This document shows, piece after piece, positions 32,549 through 41,810 of a stretch of 49,290 nucleotides of DNA. A program made the position numbers and the translations under genes. The notes beneath the pieces were generated by a model. The model made no database searches. It was not told where the DNA came from and saw only the letters and a list, made by a program, of their open reading frames with translations. The stretch is from Bacillota bacterium (GTDB lineage Bacteria; Bacillota; Limnochordia; Darwinibacteriales; Darwinibacteriaceae), in NCBI GenBank assembly GCA_012518735.1, contig JAAYRO010000155.1, positions 1 to 49,290 of the forward strand, given 5' to 3'. Within the stretch, counting starts at the first letter, position 1; each line of letters begins with the position of its first letter.

Positions 32549-33401
32549 ACGGTAACCATTCTAAAGGATCAACAGTTTGATCCTTTATTTTTATCCGGAA
32601 ATCCAAGTGAGGACCTGTAGCCAGTCCCGTACTGCCTACTTGAGCAATGGTCTGACCCCTTTGAACTAGATCGCCTACCCTGACTAAGAGTTTAGAGTTA
32701 TGGCCGTACCAAGAGGTATAACCATTGCCGTGGTCAATTACTATTCCAAGACCGTAGTTTCCCATCCTGCCTGCCCGAATCACCTTACCACCTGCCCCTG
32801 CCCGAACTGCCGTTCCTTGTGGAGCAGCTATGTCGATTCCACCATGAAAGTGACGAACCTTAGTGATGGGATGAATCCGCCATCCATAGCCTGAACTGAT
32901 GGATCCTTTGACAGGCCATGAAAACATCTGCCGATACATTAGACCGCTGCTCACCACAGCCAAACTGCTGGTAGGGATCAGGATCTGCTGCCCTGGCAGT
33001 AATCGATCTGGATTGGGTAGAGCGTTAAAATCGGCGATTTGACTCACAGTCGTACCATACTGGTTGGCCAGTTTCGTTAGATTATCACCTGACTTGATAG
33101 TATATGATACCACCCTTTCCTTTAATAGGGTGAGTATCTCGTTGGTTTTTGCTCCTACAATCCCATCTGGCACAATTCCTGCTTGCTGCTGAATCTGTTT
33201 TACCAAAGCTTCGGTCTTCCGCCCAAATATTCCATCGACCGTAAGATCATACCCTAAGTCCACCAGAAGCTCTTGGAGAGCACGTACATCTGAACCTCTC
33301 ATGCCATTCTGCAGATCCCGGGCATCCACAGTAAAACCAGGCATACTGCTGGGAGTTATAAAGACCAAACAGGTAATAACCGCTCCTAGAACTATTCTCA
33401 T
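32547..33401 (-). CDS. Secreted peptidoglycan-binding / LysM / M23 endopeptidase-like protein
   Basis: A 284-residue exported protein: signal peptide (1-27), peptidoglycan-binding_1 domain (MRGSDVRALQELLVDLGYDLTVDGIFG), one LysM (YTIKSGDNLTKLANQYGTTV ... LLPGQQILIP) and an M23 domain. The M23 ligands are HFHGGIDI and HGNGYTSWYGH, but the final motif reads GPHLDF: the usual H-x-H is H265-x-D267. This swap of a zinc ligand may alter or abolish endopeptidase activity. The usual role would be peptidoglycan cross-link cleavage in growth or spore cortex. Confidence 0.92.
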   Translation of the reverse strand: MRIVLGAVITCLVFITPSSMPGFTVDARDLQNGMRGSDVRALQELLVDLGYDLTVDGIFGRKTEALVKQIQQQAGIVPDGIVGAKTNEILTLLKERVVSYTIKSGDNLTKLANQYGTTVSQIADFNALPNPDRLLPGQQILIPTSSLAVVSSGLMYRQMFSWPVKGSISSGYGWRIHPITKVRHFHGGIDIAAPQGTAVRAGAGGKVIRAGRMGNYGLGIVIDHGNGYTSWYGHNSKLLVRVGDLVQRGQTIAQVGSTGLATGPHLDFRIKIKDQTVDPLEWLP

Positions 33402-33476
33402 GGATTACCCTCCCGCAACCTCTTTCAAATAGTATAAGTTGGCTGCGGGATAAATATACCAGTTTGGACCTAATTT

Positions 33477-34385
33477 CTAAAGGCTCTCAATATACTGATA
33501 GGCAGTCATAGCTGCGATGGCTCCATCACTTGCGGCAGATACAATCTGACGCAGGGGTGTTGTTCGTACGTCACCAGCAGCAAAAACACCAGGGACCTTA
33601 GTACTCATGTCCGCGGCAGTTTCAATGTAGCCCTCTTTATTCAGAATTACACTACCAGCTAGAAACGAAGTATTGGGGTAAAAACCGATGTAAATGAATA
33701 CACCGTCACCGTTCAAAACAGCGGTAGAGTCATCCTTTACATTGCGTGTAAGAACCCCTGTAACCTTATGGTCACCTTCAATCTTCTCCACAACTGTATT
33801 CCAGACAAACTTTATTTTCGGATTGGCAAAAGCCCTTTCTTGGAGAATGGGCTGTGCTCGCAGTTCATCTCGTCTGTGAATTATAGTTACAGTTCGAGCA
33901 TGACGGGTTAGGAACAGACCTTCCTCCACAGCAGAATCGCCACCACCGATTACAAAAACATCCTTATCCGCATAAAAAGCACCATCACAGGTAGCGCAGT
34001 AAGAGACCCCTCGCCCAGCTAACTCTTTCTCACCTGGTACGTTTAGGTACTTAGGCTGTGCTCCCGTCCCAATGATAACTGCTTTAGCCTCAATGGTCTC
34101 AGAACCTATAGTCAGGATTTTAGGGTTTCCTTCCAACTCAATAGCTGTCACTGTTCCTGTCTTCCATTCTACCCCCAGGTCTAGTGCTTGTTGATACATC
34201 TGCTCAGATAGATCTGGACCAAGGATATGCTTAAACCCAGGATAGTTCTCAATTTCCAGTGTGTTCTGCATTTGACCTCCTGGCAAGCCTTGTTCAATAA
34301 CAAGGGTCTTCAGATGGGCCCGTGCACCATATAAACCAGCAGCCAGACCCGAAGGTCCCCCTCCAACAATTGCTAAATCATACAT
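33477..34385 (-). CDS. trxB: Thioredoxin-disulfide reductase
   Basis: An FAD enzyme that passes electrons from NADPH to thioredoxin. The 302 residues have the FAD motif VGGGPSGLAAGLYGAR, the redox pair C130/C133 (SYCATCDGAFY), GGGDSAVEEGLFL for NADPH and GVFAAGDVR at the end. The HRRDE sequence supports NADPH preference. The second in-frame ATG (34385) is correctly spaced from AAGGAGG; the track's first ATG is too close. No thioredoxin gene is adjacent. Confidence 0.94.
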   Translation of the reverse strand: MYDLAIVGGGPSGLAAGLYGARAHLKTLVIEQGLPGGQMQNTLEIENYPGFKHILGPDLSEQMYQQALDLGVEWKTGTVTAIELEGNPKILTIGSETIEAKAVIIGTGAQPKYLNVPGEKELAGRGVSYCATCDGAFYADKDVFVIGGGDSAVEEGLFLTRHARTVTIIHRRDELRAQPILQERAFANPKIKFVWNTVVEKIEGDHKVTGVLTRNVKDDSTAVLNGDGVFIYIGFYPNTSFLAGSVILNKEGYIETAADMSTKVPGVFAAGDVRTTPLRQIVSAASDGAIAAMTAYQYIESL

Positions 34386-34489
34386 GTCCATCCCTCCTTG
34401 TGTTTAGCTCAAATCTTCCACAAGCTTAGGCATTTTACCTGCAAAGTTCGGATACCTTAATGCTTTACCCTCTCCTCTCAAGTGTATTA

Positions 34490-34530
34490 TTTGACAAAAT
34501 ACGGGCTCCCACAAAAGTGATAGCCCGTAT
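34490..34530 (-). terminator. Terminator of the rnfCDGEAB-apbE operon
   Basis: On the minus strand ATACGGGCT and AGCCCGTAT pair over nine bases with a 14-base loop, followed by TTTGTC. It lies directly after apbE. Confidence 0.8.
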
Positions 34531-34540
34531 GAAAACGCAA

Positions 34541-35569
34541 TCAAAGTATTTGTTCTTCCAATTCTGGTGATATCCATACCCCGTCCTGGGAAACAATAAT
34601 AGCTTCCACGCCCGCCATTTCTTCAACCAGCCGACTGCCTGCTTCCATTCCTAAGACAAAGATGGCTGTTGAAAGTGCATCTGCCACTGTAGCGCTTTCT
34701 GTAACAACCGTCACACTCTTCAGCTCACGGGCTGGGTACCCAGTCCTAGGGTCGATAATATGATGCCATTTTTGATCGTTAAAAACAAAGTAACGCTGAT
34801 AATCTCCAGACGTTACAACACTGCTGTCTTCTAAAGGCAAGATCCAACGTATATCCGCTGGATTATCTGGATTCTGCACACCAACCCGCCACGGCGTATC
34901 ATCTGGACGTCTTCCAATTACAGATATGTCACCACCGGCGTTAATAATGGAACGCTTCGCATTGCTTTTCCTTAACAACCTAGAAGCCTGATCTACTGCA
35001 TAGCCTTTAGCAATTCCACCTAGGTCCAAAATGGTCCCTTCTGGAATTCGCACTTTTCGCTCTGCTTCATCAATCTCTACTTTTTCGTAGCCTACAGTCT
35101 TTAGAGCCTGTACTATTTCTTCTTCACTAGGAACTTTATAGTCTCCTGTACCAAATCCCCACAGTTCTATTACGGCACCAATCGTTACATCAAAAGCTCC
35201 ATCACTCAGTTCTGAAATACGCAGCGCTTCTTTTACTAAATCGATGGTGAATTGGGAAACCTCCACCCACTGTCCTGCATGGGCATTAATCTTTGACACC
35301 TCACTTGTGTCAACATAACGGGATAGTGACTTCTCGATGCCTTCAATTTCAGCAAAAGCCTGGTTCACCAGTTCCTCTGAATTTCGAGCATCAACACGTA
35401 TATCCACAGTGGTGTCCATGAGAATTCTTGATCGTTGATTAGTGGTAGTATGGCTCTCTACATAAGGCACATAAACCCCATAATAGGCCACTACGCACAA
35501 AACGGCCACCCCAATGAATATCCCCACAATAACTAGGAAGTGATTCCGTGATTTTGACAATCCCCTCAC
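34541..35569 (-). CDS. apbE: FAD:protein FMN transferase (flavin transferase)
   Basis: ApbE splits FAD and attaches FMN to Thr/Ser of D-x-x-S/T-G-A-T/S motifs on exported domains, here expected on RnfG and RnfD. The 342 residues start with a membrane anchor (about 11-33) and contain MDTTVDIRVDA, GAFDVTIGAVIELWGFG, LDLGGIAKGYAVD, NAGGDISVIG and HHIIDPRTGYPA. It is the last gene of the rnf operon, 14 bases after rnfB, with a GTG start behind GGAGGTG. The two exported double-FMN-domain proteins at 20-22 kb are further likely substrates. Confidence 0.96.
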   Translation of the reverse strand: MRGLSKSRNHFLVIVGIFIGVAVLCVVAYYGVYVPYVESHTTTNQRSRILMDTTVDIRVDARNSEELVNQAFAEIEGIEKSLSRYVDTSEVSKINAHAGQWVEVSQFTIDLVKEALRISELSDGAFDVTIGAVIELWGFGTGDYKVPSEEEIVQALKTVGYEKVEIDEAERKVRIPEGTILDLGGIAKGYAVDQASRLLRKSNAKRSIINAGGDISVIGRRPDDTPWRVGVQNPDNPADIRWILPLEDSSVVTSGDYQRYFVFNDQKWHHIIDPRTGYPARELKSVTVVTESATVADALSTAIFVLGMEAGSRLVEEMAGVEAIIVSQDGVWISPELEEQIL

Positions 35570-35583
35570 CAGAACACCTCCCC

Positions 35584-36414
35584 TTAACTCGCCGATTTTT
35601 TCTTGATAACAGGTTTTCCTTCTTGCGCTTCAATTGTGTTCATTGGGCAGACTTCCACACACTTGCGGCAGTTAATACACTTATCGTAGTCGATTCTTGC
35701 CAGATTGTCTTCTACAGTAATAGCACCTGTGGGACAAGCCTTTTCACAGCGGCGGCAGGCAATACATCCTACAGAACAAACGGAACGAACAGCTCGCCCT
35801 AGTTCCTCGGAGCGGCAGCGAATGTGGACACCCTGCACTTCGTCTACAAGGACAATTATATCTCGAGGACAAGCGGCAACACATTTACCGCAGGCAGTAC
35901 ATTTATCTTCCAAGACCACTGGTAAACCGTTCTCATTCATGACTATGGCATCAAAAGGACAGACAGAGGCACAGGTTCCATATCCTAGACAACCATAGCT
36001 GCATCCTTTGTCTCCACCCTGCACAGCATTGGCAATTCGGCAGTCCTGAGGACCCATATAGTCTCCTCGCCGTTTTGCTTCTTCATGTCCACCTTTACAC
36101 AGCACCTGAGCTACTTTGCGACCAGCGCTGCCTTGATCCTCCACTCCCAAAATCTCTGCCACCAGCTTGGCTACACGTGCCCCGCCTACAGGACAGCCGT
36201 TTGTAGGCGCTTTCCCCGAAGCTACACCCTCAGCGAAACTGCGGCACCCTGCAAACCCACACGCGCCACAATTAACACCAGGTAATACCTCTTCTATTTC
36301 ATCGACCCGAGGGTCGGTTTCTACAGCGAATTTCTTCGAAGCTACCGCAAGTCCAAGTGCAAAAAGTGCACCCATGGTACCCATGCTGATGAGGGATACT
36401 ACAGTAGTGCTCAC
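35584..36414 (-). CDS. rnfB: Rnf complex subunit B (iron-sulfur)
   Basis: The electron-entry subunit of the ferredoxin:NAD+ oxidoreductase, which couples electron flow to Na+ or H+ export. The 276 residues have an N-terminal membrane helix (about 5-27), the Fe-S motif CGACGFAGC with a downstream Cys, then ferredoxin-like clusters (CSYGCLGYGTCASVCP, CTACGKCVAACP, CIACRRCEKACP, CINCRKCVEVCP). A GTG start follows GGGAGGG. It stands between rnfA and apbE. Confidence 0.96.
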   Translation of the reverse strand: MSTTVVSLISMGTMGALFALGLAVASKKFAVETDPRVDEIEEVLPGVNCGACGFAGCRSFAEGVASGKAPTNGCPVGGARVAKLVAEILGVEDQGSAGRKVAQVLCKGGHEEAKRRGDYMGPQDCRIANAVQGGDKGCSYGCLGYGTCASVCPFDAIVMNENGLPVVLEDKCTACGKCVAACPRDIIVLVDEVQGVHIRCRSEELGRAVRSVCSVGCIACRRCEKACPTGAITVEDNLARIDYDKCINCRKCVEVCPMNTIEAQEGKPVIKKKSAS

Positions 36415-36444
36415 GTTAAACCCTCCCTAAATATGCAATCTCTA

Positions 36445-37017
36445 CTAAACAAGGCCTGCAAATCCGCTGAAAGCTAAGGACAGCAATCCAGCTACAATAA
36501 AGGCGATTCCTGCACCTTGTAAAGGCTTGGGAACATCAGAAAACCGCAGTTCTTCTCTAATCCCTGCCAAGAGGACCAAGGCAAGGGTAAAGCCTAAACC
36601 GCCGCCCAACCCAAATACGACCGACTCAATGAACGTATAACCGCCCTGTACAGCCATAATAGCTAAACCTAAGATGGCACAGTTTGTCGTAATAAGAGGC
36701 AGGAAGATACCCATGGAGCGGTATAAACTAGGACTCGTCTTGTGGAGAAACATCTCCACAAGCTGAACCATTGAGGCAATGACCAGAATAAACGCAACAT
36801 TTTGCAGAAACGGTAATCCAAAAGGTTCTAATATGAACCACTGAATCAACCAAGTAGCAGCGGAAGCAACCACCATGACAAACGTTGTCGCTAGTCCCAT
36901 TCCTAAAGCAGTTTCTACCTGTTTAGATACACCCATAAAGGGGCAGATTCCTAAAAACCTAACCAAAACGAAATTGTTGACCAAAATAGCACTAAGCAGT
37001 ATTACTAACAAGTTCAT
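36445..37017 (-). CDS. rnfA: Rnf complex subunit A (membrane)
   Basis: A 190-residue polytopic membrane subunit with six hydrophobic segments, homologous to RnfE. The conserved [19 protein letters not shown] near the N-terminus carries the Cys that, with its RnfE counterpart, holds the intramembrane Fe-S cluster known from Rnf structures. TTNCAILG is the second conserved cysteine motif. It is followed by rnfB after 30 bases. Confidence 0.96.
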   Translation of the reverse strand: MNLLVILLSAILVNNFVLVRFLGICPFMGVSKQVETALGMGLATTFVMVVASAATWLIQWFILEPFGLPFLQNVAFILVIASMVQLVEMFLHKTSPSLYRSMGIFLPLITTNCAILGLAIMAVQGGYTFIESVVFGLGGGLGFTLALVLLAGIREELRFSDVPKPLQGAGIAFIVAGLLSLAFSGFAGLV

Positions 37018-37033
37018 AGTGAGTCACCTCCCC

Positions 37034-37639
37034 TTAACTAACCTTATTTTGACGAGCAGCGATCATGTTCATTAACGCCATTAATATTCCAAGTGTAATA
37101 AAGGCACCTGGAGGAAGTCCCATAATACCAAGGGTGGGCGTGCCCTCCGGGAGCAGTTGTTTTCCAAAAATGGAGCCTGCACCGAGAATCTCCCTAATTG
37201 AACCTAACAGTGTTAATGCCCACGTAAAGCCAAGACCCATTCCTAAGCCATCAAAAATGGAGTTAATAACAGGCATTTTCGATGCATAAGCTTCTGCACG
37301 ACCTAACACAATACAGTTCACCACAATCAAGGGAATAAATAGACCCAAGACACGGTGCAGATCTGGCAGAAGAGCATTCATAAACAAATCTACAATCGTA
37401 ACAAAAGTAGCAATGATGATAATGAACGAAGGAATCCGTACCTTATCGGGAATGAGATTCTTCAACAGGCTGATCAGGGCACTCGAACACACCAAAACAA
37501 ACGTGGTAGCCAATCCCATAGACATACCGTTAATGGCACTTGTCGTGACTGCCAAAGTAGGGCACAGTCCAATCATAATTCTGAATGTGGGGTTTTCGGA
37601 CCACAGACCACGTCTTAAGTCATTTAAGATACCTTTCAT
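37034..37639 (-). CDS. rnfE: Rnf complex subunit E (membrane)
   Basis: A 201-residue membrane subunit, paralogous to RnfA in inverted topology. The conserved MIGLCPTLAVTTSAINGMSMG near the N-terminus and IVVNCIVLGRAEAYAS further on carry the cluster cysteines. Its start has AAGGAGG upstream, two bases after rnfG. It forms the ion-translocating core with RnfA and RnfD. Confidence 0.96.
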   Translation of the reverse strand: MKGILNDLRRGLWSENPTFRIMIGLCPTLAVTTSAINGMSMGLATTFVLVCSSALISLLKNLIPDKVRIPSFIIIIATFVTIVDLFMNALLPDLHRVLGLFIPLIVVNCIVLGRAEAYASKMPVINSIFDGLGMGLGFTWALTLLGSIREILGAGSIFGKQLLPEGTPTLGIMGLPPGAFITLGILMALMNMIAARQNKVS

Positions 37640-37641
37640 GC

Positions 37642-38235
37642 TTAGTTCCCTCCTTTATAAGCAGCAGTCGCCTCGTCAAATCCACGACGAACAGCTTCAC
37701 TAACGGCCCGACTGGAAACAGTAGCACCGGAAATACTGTCAATATCTTTACCCAACGCAATAGGATCTTGGACAGACTTACCAATGAACTGACTGCGGAA
37801 CGTTTCCTCTTCAATGCGGGACCCTAACCCGGGGGTTTCAGCATGACTCAAAATCTTGAGCCCTACAATCTTGTTTGTCTCTTCCCCAACACCCACCAAT
37901 ACACGAACAGCCCCTCCGTATCCATTAGCTTCACCTACGAAGGCATAGCCTACGGCCTTACCAGAATCATCGAGTCCCTGATAAATAAGGGTAATGCGCT
38001 GTTCTTCTTCACGCATCTCTTTCGGATCATCTTCCACCAACCGATCTTGCGGGCTGGCCTTAATTATCTCAACCTTTGAGATCCCAGGAAGAACTTCGAA
38101 GACAGAACTTTCTAGTTCTCGAGCAGCGTTCTCTTCAATTATACCACTAGTAACACTGTATACCTGCGACAAAATACCTGCAGATACCATAGCAATTACT
38201 GTCAATACCACGACCATGCGTACAGACTCACTCAC
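37642..38235 (-). CDS. rnfG: Rnf complex subunit G (covalent FMN)
   Basis: A 197-residue subunit anchored by one N-terminal helix, with an extracytoplasmic FMN_bind domain. The flavinylation motif DSISGATVSS places covalent FMN on T172. Electron transfer runs through it between RnfD and RnfC/RnfB sites. The GTG start overlaps the end of rnfD by eight bases. It is the in-operon substrate of ApbE. Confidence 0.96.
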   Translation of the reverse strand: MSESVRMVVVLTVIAMVSAGILSQVYSVTSGIIEENAARELESSVFEVLPGISKVEIIKASPQDRLVEDDPKEMREEEQRITLIYQGLDDSGKAVGYAFVGEANGYGGAVRVLVGVGEETNKIVGLKILSHAETPGLGSRIEEETFRSQFIGKSVQDPIALGKDIDSISGATVSSRAVSEAVRRGFDEATAAYKGGN

Positions 38236-39151
38236 TAGCCTTCACCCCCTGGCCATAAATGCGAGGACGCGTCCAGCGATTCAGCAGCGGTGTTACAGCA
38301 TTCATAATCAAAATGGCGAATGTAACTCCTTCTGGATAGCTTCCCCACAGTCTAATCAGCATAATGATCAGACCAACACCAATTCCAAAAATCCACCGAC
38401 CAATCGGTGTCACTGGTGAAGTCACCATATCGGTAGCCATAAACACAGCACCAAATAAGAGACTTCCAGACAGAAGATGGAATACAGGATTCTGCCCAGC
38501 AAGTAGACTAATAACAATGGTAGAACCGAATATACCTAAGGGAATCCGATAATCTAGGGCACCTCGGTAAAACAGATAAATTCCACCTAATAAAATGGCA
38601 AGTGCAGAGGTCTCACCAAGAGAACCAGCAACAGAGCCAAAAAACAAGTCTGGCAAACTAGTACGGGCAGCTCCAAGGGCCAATGGTGTTGCAGCTGAAA
38701 CTGTATCAAATGGTCCAGTCCAAGCTGTCATGGGAACAGCAAAGGACGCTGTCAAAAACGCCCGTCCAACTAAGGCTGGGTTAAATGGATTTTGTCCCAA
38801 CCCGCCAAAAACCTGCTTACCAATGGCAATGGCAAATACAGAACCTAAGACCACCATCCAACTGGGCAGCGTTGGAGGAACGATCAATCCCAAGAGCATC
38901 CCAGTAACTAACGCACTCCCATCCCACACAGTAATGGGCTTCTTGCGCAGCTTTTGAAATACTGCTTCTGTTGCTACTGCTGCAGCCGATGATAGAACTA
39001 CCAGCCGCAGGGCATTTAAACCGAAAAAGTACACAGCTGCAACCAGTACGGGCAGCAGCGAAACAAGCACTGAAAACATAATATTTTGTGTCGTATCTTT
39101 ATCCCGGATATGGGGAGACGGTGAAATCACCAATTTTAAATCTTCCATCAT
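38228..39151 (-). CDS. rnfD: Rnf complex subunit D (membrane, covalent FMN)
   Basis: A 307-residue integral membrane subunit of the NqrB/RnfD family with about nine hydrophobic segments. GGLGQNPFNPALVGRAF and the SAATPLALG stretch, whose Thr is the expected FMN attachment site, are diagnostic. It starts with ATGATG after GGAGGG, 14 bases downstream of rnfC. Confidence 0.96.
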   Translation of the reverse strand: MMEDLKLVISPSPHIRDKDTTQNIMFSVLVSLLPVLVAAVYFFGLNALRLVVLSSAAAVATEAVFQKLRKKPITVWDGSALVTGMLLGLIVPPTLPSWMVVLGSVFAIAIGKQVFGGLGQNPFNPALVGRAFLTASFAVPMTAWTGPFDTVSAATPLALGAARTSLPDLFFGSVAGSLGETSALAILLGGIYLFYRGALDYRIPLGIFGSTIVISLLAGQNPVFHLLSGSLLFGAVFMATDMVTSPVTPIGRWIFGIGVGLIIMLIRLWGSYPEGVTFAILIMNAVTPLLNRWTRPRIYGQGVKASE

Positions 39152-39165
39152 TGCCCAACCCTCCT

Positions 39166-40482
39166 CTAGCTTGATTTTCTACGATTTGCGGCAGCGATCT
39201 CCCTCTTAGCTAAGCGAATATACTGCAGCAGAGGACGTTTTGAAGGACATATATATGAACAGCAGCCGCACTCAATACAGTCCATTGCTCCATACTCAGC
39301 TGCTTCATCCCACATCTCATTCATGCCAAATGCTTCCAACCGTAAAGGCATTAAATAAGCTGGACAAACATCTACACAACGAGCGCACTTAATGCAGGGA
39401 ATAGACTCTGGTAAGCTGCTATCATCTTTACTCAGGGCAACTAATCCTGTAACGGTCTTAACAACAGGAGTATCCAAACTGATTTGAGTTACACCCATCA
39501 TAGGTCCGCCTACTAGGATCTTCCCAGGCTCTTCCTTAAATCCACCGGCAGCCTCAAACAAATACTCAAATGGAGTACCGATTCTAGCAAGAAAGTTCTT
39601 TGGTTCATTGACGACACCACCAGTGACTGTCACAACTCGCATTATAGATGGTTCCCCATCTCGAACAGCTCTAGTAACAGCTAGTGCAGTACTTACGTTA
39701 TGGACGATAGTACCGGCTTGGAACGGCAGGCCTCTGCTGGGCACTTCTCGGCCTGTTACAGCCTTTATTAACTGTTTTTCGCCACCTTGAGGATACTTCG
39801 TGGCTACTGGCACAATCTCAATTGCACCGGCCCTCTCCTGCAGTGCAGTAATGGCGTCTGGCTTATTATCCTCCACCGCAATTATAATCTTGCGAGCCCC
39901 GCATACCTTAGCCATGAGCTTGGCTCCTAAGATTACATCATCTGCATATTCTACCATGACACGATGGTCAGCTGTTAAATAGGGTTCGCACTCACTTCCA
40001 TTAAGAATCAGATAATCGATAACTGCGTTTTTCGGAGGACTAAGTTTAACTGCAGCTGGAAATCCCCCTCCACCCATTCCAACGATGCCTGCATCCTTAA
40101 TCTTCTGAAGGATGGTATTTCTGTCAAGTTGGACAGGATCGTTATGATTCTCTCGTTCAACCCATTCGTCTCGGCCATCATTCTCTATGACAACGGCCAT
40201 TCTTGAACTTCCACACGGATGAAGCCTAGGCTCCACCGCTGTTACCTTTCCTGATACTGGGGAGTGAATAGGAGCACTGATGCCATGGCTTGTCTCGCCA
40301 ATGACTTGTCCAACCTTAACTGTATCTCCCTTAGCTACAACTGGTGCAGCTGGCGCACCCGTATGCTGATCCATAGACACTACTAGTGTCTCGGGTGCCG
40401 GGAGAATTTCGATAGGACTCCCTGCAGTGGTCTCCTTTTCGTATTTCGGATGAATCCCTCCGAAAAACGTTTTAACTCGCAT
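39166..40482 (-). CDS. rnfC: Rnf complex subunit C (NADH/FMN/iron-sulfur)
   Basis: A 438-residue peripheral subunit that reacts with NAD(H). The N-terminal barrel (GGIHPKYEKETTAGSPIE) is followed by the NADH/FMN-binding GMGGGGFPAAVKL and LNGSECEPYLTADHRVM, and two ferredoxin-like clusters (CIKCARCVDVCP and CIECGCCSYICPSKRPL). It is the first gene of the rnfCDGEAB-apbE operon; no strong promoter is obvious in the 78 bases upstream. Confidence 0.96.
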   Translation of the reverse strand: MRVKTFFGGIHPKYEKETTAGSPIEILPAPETLVVSMDQHTGAPAAPVVAKGDTVKVGQVIGETSHGISAPIHSPVSGKVTAVEPRLHPCGSSRMAVVIENDGRDEWVERENHNDPVQLDRNTILQKIKDAGIVGMGGGGFPAAVKLSPPKNAVIDYLILNGSECEPYLTADHRVMVEYADDVILGAKLMAKVCGARKIIIAVEDNKPDAITALQERAGAIEIVPVATKYPQGGEKQLIKAVTGREVPSRGLPFQAGTIVHNVSTALAVTRAVRDGEPSIMRVVTVTGGVVNEPKNFLARIGTPFEYLFEAAGGFKEEPGKILVGGPMMGVTQISLDTPVVKTVTGLVALSKDDSSLPESIPCIKCARCVDVCPAYLMPLRLEAFGMNEMWDEAAEYGAMDCIECGCCSYICPSKRPLLQYIRLAKREIAAANRRKSS

Positions 40483-40560
40483 GTATCATCTCACCTCACA
40501 CCCATGAATTTAAAATAGACATACGAAATATACATTCGGGACAGCTAGAACATATCCTGC

Positions 40561-41025
40561 CTAAATCAAATTTTTCACGTTAACGAAACCTAGCTGACGC
40601 CATGCTTCATAAACAACGATAGCAACCGTATTAGAAAGATTCAGCGATCGGACATCCATTTGGGGAAGGGAGATTACCCTATGGGCCATTTTTTTTGTTA
40701 TTCGAGAAGACAACCCCTTCGTTTCACTCCCAAAAATAACAAAATCACCGGGACCAAAGTCCACCTCTGTATACAGACGCTCTCCACCTGTTTCTACTAA
40801 GTAAATCTGCTCCATTGACACACTGCTTTCAAAATCATCCCAGCTGTCATGAACGGTGAGGTCCAGGTATTCCCAATAATCCAAACCTGCACGTTTCAGC
40901 CGCTTATCATTTAGGAAAAAACCTAAGGGTCGAACGAGATGGAGCTTCGATCCTGTTGCAACACAGAGTCGTGCAATATTACCTGTATTGGCCGGTATCT
41001 CAGGTTCAACTAGTACTACATTCAT
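40561..41025 (-). CDS. trmL: tRNA (cytidine/uridine-34-2'-O)-methyltransferase (SpoU family)
   Basis: A 154-residue minimal SPOUT methyltransferase that methylates the wobble ribose of certain tRNA-Leu species. Motifs are EPEIPANTGNIARLC, LVRPLGF, DFVIFGSETKGL (motif 2) and LSNTVAIVVYEAWRQL (motif 3) forming the SAM-binding trefoil knot. The start follows GGAGGTGAGG. It lies between the barrel-like gene and rnfC on the same strand. Confidence 0.95.
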   Translation of the reverse strand: MNVVLVEPEIPANTGNIARLCVATGSKLHLVRPLGFFLNDKRLKRAGLDYWEYLDLTVHDSWDDFESSVSMEQIYLVETGGERLYTEVDFGPGDFVIFGSETKGLSSRITKKMAHRVISLPQMDVRSLNLSNTVAIVVYEAWRQLGFVNVKNLI

Positions 41026-41097
41026 ATCCTCACCTCCCCTTGCTCAGACGCGAAGAACGAGGGCATCTCGCCCCCCGTTCACTATCATTACACATAT

Positions 41098-41799
41098 TTA
41101 AAACACGTATCGAATAAAACCCTGGAGCTGCTCTCCATTCCACCCAGCGCCCACAGACATAGGTTGATCAGGAACCTCTATCAAACCGTGGGCACTAAAC
41201 CCTTCTTCGTCATAAGCCAAATCGATTTTCAAGCTCTCCGTTGGCTCTAAATATGAAATTCCTACACCAAAAGTGGAGCCTAAAATGGCTGAGAGACGCC
41301 ATGTACCGCCTCGTTTCAGCTGAAGATATGGTTTAATGGAATAGTCAACCCCGCCTGAATCATCCACAAATATCTGGGCAGTCCCACTTAGACCGTGACC
41401 GTATTCACCGTACATTCGATTGTACTCGCCATACGCTCCTATATGAGGGGCAACATTGTCTAAGAATGTTGCTAAAATGGGACGTTGCGTATTAGCCACG
41501 AACACCTCCAAAGTGTATCCCACATTACCTACATAGACCTGCTTATGTCCGCCAATCCAACTTGAAAATTGATCAACATCCACGTCATGTGAAAGATAAC
41601 CAGCAACTCCAGTCTTTTCGTACCCAAAGAAACCTAGAGGTTTAATGCTCTCCTGGCTCAAACCAAGTCCAGCCTGCCATCCAGAAGCCCCGTACCCGAA
41701 CAGCATATCACCCGTTACGGATGCGGCTGTACACGGAGTTGGTGTTAAGTATAGAACTAGATAGAAAATAATCAAGATAAAAAGCTGGGGCGTTCGCAC
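41098..41799 (-). CDS. Exported putative beta-barrel protein
   Basis: A 233-residue protein that I do not recognise by family. It has a signal peptide (1-25, ending CTAAS) and a mature chain of alternating strands rich in Gly, Tyr and Trp, ending in QLQGFIRYVF. A final aromatic strand with C-terminal Phe is the hallmark of outer-membrane barrels. It follows a LolA-like gene by 11 bases. In a single-membrane cell this would be odd, so it hints at a diderm envelope. The start is a GTG after AGGAGGG. Confidence 0.65.
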   Translation of the reverse strand: MRTPQLFILIIFYLVLYLTPTPCTAASVTGDMLFGYGASGWQAGLGLSQESIKPLGFFGYEKTGVAGYLSHDVDVDQFSSWIGGHKQVYVGNVGYTLEVFVANTQRPILATFLDNVAPHIGAYGEYNRMYGEYGHGLSGTAQIFVDDSGGVDYSIKPYLQLKRGGTWRLSAILGSTFGVGISYLEPTESLKIDLAYDEEGFSAHGLIEVPDQPMSVGAGWNGEQLQGFIRYVF

Positions 41800-41810
41800 T
41801 TCTAACCCTC

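Noticed and set aside
38228-39151. RnfD motif SAATPL as a degenerate flavinylation site
   Set aside because: The threonine is kept, and non-Gly residues before it are common in RnfD; nothing unusual.
41054-41082. Hairpin GAACGAGGG/CCCCCGTTC upstream of trmL
   Set aside because: One internal mismatch and no T-run on either strand; too weak to call a terminator.
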